Assembly (NCBI GenBank): GCA_002451555.1 | Contig: DKCU01000130.1 | Span: forward strand, 1 to 6,550 | Length of the DNA: 6,550 nt | Direction of reading: 5' to 3' | From: Candidatus Segatella albertsiae | GTDB taxonomy: Bacteria > Bacteroidota > Bacteroidia > Bacteroidales > Bacteroidaceae | In this document: positions 5,442 to 6,550 of the stretch, piece by piece | Layout: every line of letters begins with the position of its first letter | Numbering within the stretch: position 1 is the first letter of the stretch | Position numbers and translations under genes: made by a program | Notes under the pieces: model-generated | What the model saw: the letters and a program-made list of their open reading frames with translations, nothing else | What the model was told of the DNA's origin: nothing | Databases searched by the model: none

Positions 5442-6533
5442 ATGACTATAAACGACAACAATAATTATTGCGTGATACTCGCAGGTGGAAAGGGTAGAAG
5501 ACTTTGGCCATGCAGCCGCAGCAATTATCCGAAACAGTTTATCGACTTCTTCGGCGTGGGTCGCACTCAGTTACAGCAGACTTACGATCGAATGGCGAAA
5601 ATCGTGCCTGCCGACCATATCTTTATCAATACAAATGAGGAATACGTGGAATTGGTCAAGGAGCAATTACCTCAGATTCCTGTTGAGAGAATCATGGCTG
5701 AACCTATCCATCGTAACACTGCTCCAAGCGTGGCTTGGGCTAACCATCGCATATCTATGCTCAATCCAAAGGCTTGCTTGATAGCTACCCCTTCCGACCA
5801 AGCGGTCTTCAATGAGGATGCTTTTAAGGAGAATGTCTTGAAAGGTTTGGCGTTTGTGGCAGAGAATGATAGATTCCTCTCCTTGGGTGTGAAGCCAACT
5901 CGCCCTGAACCGGGTTATGGATACGTGCAGTTGGGTGATGCAGAGGGCGACGACCTCTACAAGGTGCAGTCTTTCACGGAAAAGCCAGAGCGCGATTTTG
6001 CCAAGATATTTGTGGAAAGTGGCGAGTTCTATTGGAATACAGGTATCTTCTTGTCGAACGTGAAGCACTTGCGTGAGAGTTTCTCCCATCTGCTTCCTTC
6101 TGTGTTGAGGGGATTTGATGAGTCTTATCTCACGTTTGATATAGCTACGGAGAATGCTTACATGAAGCAGAATTTCCCTTCTTATCCTAATATCTCCGTG
6201 GATTATGCCATCTTGGAGAAATCAGAGAATGTCTCGGTCATGAAATGTGACTTTGGATGGGCTGACCTTGGCACTTGGCATAGTATCTATGAGGCGATGC
6301 AGAAAAGCGAGGATGACAATGTGGTCATCGACAGTGATGTGATGATGGAGAATTGCCATCGCAATGTCATCAAACTTCCGAAGGGAAAACTTGCCGTGCT
6401 GAATGGTCTGGACGGCTTTATTGTGGCAGAGAAAGACAATGTGCTCTTGATTTGCAAGAAGGAAGATTCCTCGGCACTTGTTCGCAAGTATGTGAACGAG
6501 GTGCAAATGAAGAAAGGAGAGGAATATATATAA
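5442..6533 (+). CDS. manC: Mannose-1-phosphate guanylyltransferase (GDP-mannose pyrophosphorylase)
   Basis: This 363-aa cytoplasmic enzyme makes GDP-mannose from mannose-1-phosphate and GTP, the precursor of GDP-fucose and of mannose units in capsule, lipopolysaccharide and glycoproteins. The nucleotide-binding signature LAGGKGRRLWPCSR is at 13-26, followed by YPKQF (29-33), PSDQ (117-120), FTEKP (178-182), NTGIF (199-203), DYAILEK (254-260) and GWADLGTW (272-279). The protein ends after the guanylyltransferase unit and its short left-handed helix region. The C-terminal cupin phosphomannose isomerase domain of long bifunctional ManC enzymes (about 470 aa) is absent, so isomerase activity must come from another gene. 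The family often has His where PSDQ has Gln120. ATG 5442 gives the full N-terminus; the leader is A-rich without Shine-Dalgarno. No glycan-synthesis neighbours lie in the window, so a housekeeping role is likely. The symbol is by family resemblance. Confidence 0.93.
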   Translation: MTINDNNNYCVILAGGKGRRLWPCSRSNYPKQFIDFFGVGRTQLQQTYDRMAKIVPADHIFINTNEEYVELVKEQLPQIPVERIMAEPIHRNTAPSVAWANHRISMLNPKACLIATPSDQAVFNEDAFKENVLKGLAFVAENDRFLSLGVKPTRPEPGYGYVQLGDAEGDDLYKVQSFTEKPERDFAKIFVESGEFYWNTGIFLSNVKHLRESFSHLLPSVLRGFDESYLTFDIATENAYMKQNFPSYPNISVDYAILEKSENVSVMKCDFGWADLGTWHSIYEAMQKSEDDNVVIDSDVMMENCHRNVIKLPKGKLAVLNGLDGFIVAEKDNVLLICKKEDSSALVRKYVNEVQMKKGEEYI

Positions 6534-6550
6534 AATCAAGAAGGGCTGCG

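Overview
The window reads as chromosomal DNA of a Prevotella/Segatella-like member of the Bacteroidales. Three things point there. The promoters fit the Bacteroidetes pattern TTTG-N19-20-TAnnTTTG rather than the E. coli pattern. The leaders are A-rich and lack Shine-Dalgarno sequences. The secreted cysteine protease ends in a C-terminal tail resembling a type IX secretion sorting signal. The genus is inferred from style, not proven.

Layout. (1) Positions 1-187 hold a cluster of GC-rich hairpins (element A), entering from outside the window. (2) Positions 215-283 hold a strong palindrome and a degenerate 22-nt tandem repeat that runs into the 3' end of the next gene. (3) A secreted GH28 pectin-degrading enzyme lies on the minus strand, 1850 down to 273. 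(4) A divergent intergenic region of about 306 nt (1851-2156) carries one promoter for each flanking gene, a LacI/GalR-type operator candidate and a second palindrome over a -33 box. I recognise nothing in 1967-2089 except the start of the protease promoter region. (5) A secreted family C10 (streptopain-like) cysteine protease lies on the plus strand, 2157-4745. (6) A 364-nt region (4746-5109) holds element B, a second same-orientation copy of the hairpin cluster, and then the terminator of a tRNA gene. (7) tRNA-Leu(CAA) is on the minus strand, 5191 down to 5110, with a clear promoter. (8) A mannose-1-phosphate guanylyltransferase gene lies on the plus strand, 5442-6533. The last 17 bases hold nothing I can call.

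How the parts relate. The four genes look like independent single-gene transcription units: each has its own promoter candidate, and gene orientations alternate. GH28 and the C10 protease are both exported depolymerases (pectin and protein) and diverge from one intergenic region, which permits but does not prove shared control. The guanylyltransferase supplies GDP-mannose for surface glycans and looks like housekeeping.

I found no convincing new multi-gene system. The best leads are non-coding: the paired hairpin clusters flanking the GH28/protease segment, the 22-nt repeats at the GH28 3' end, and the operator-like palindromes between the two exported enzymes.
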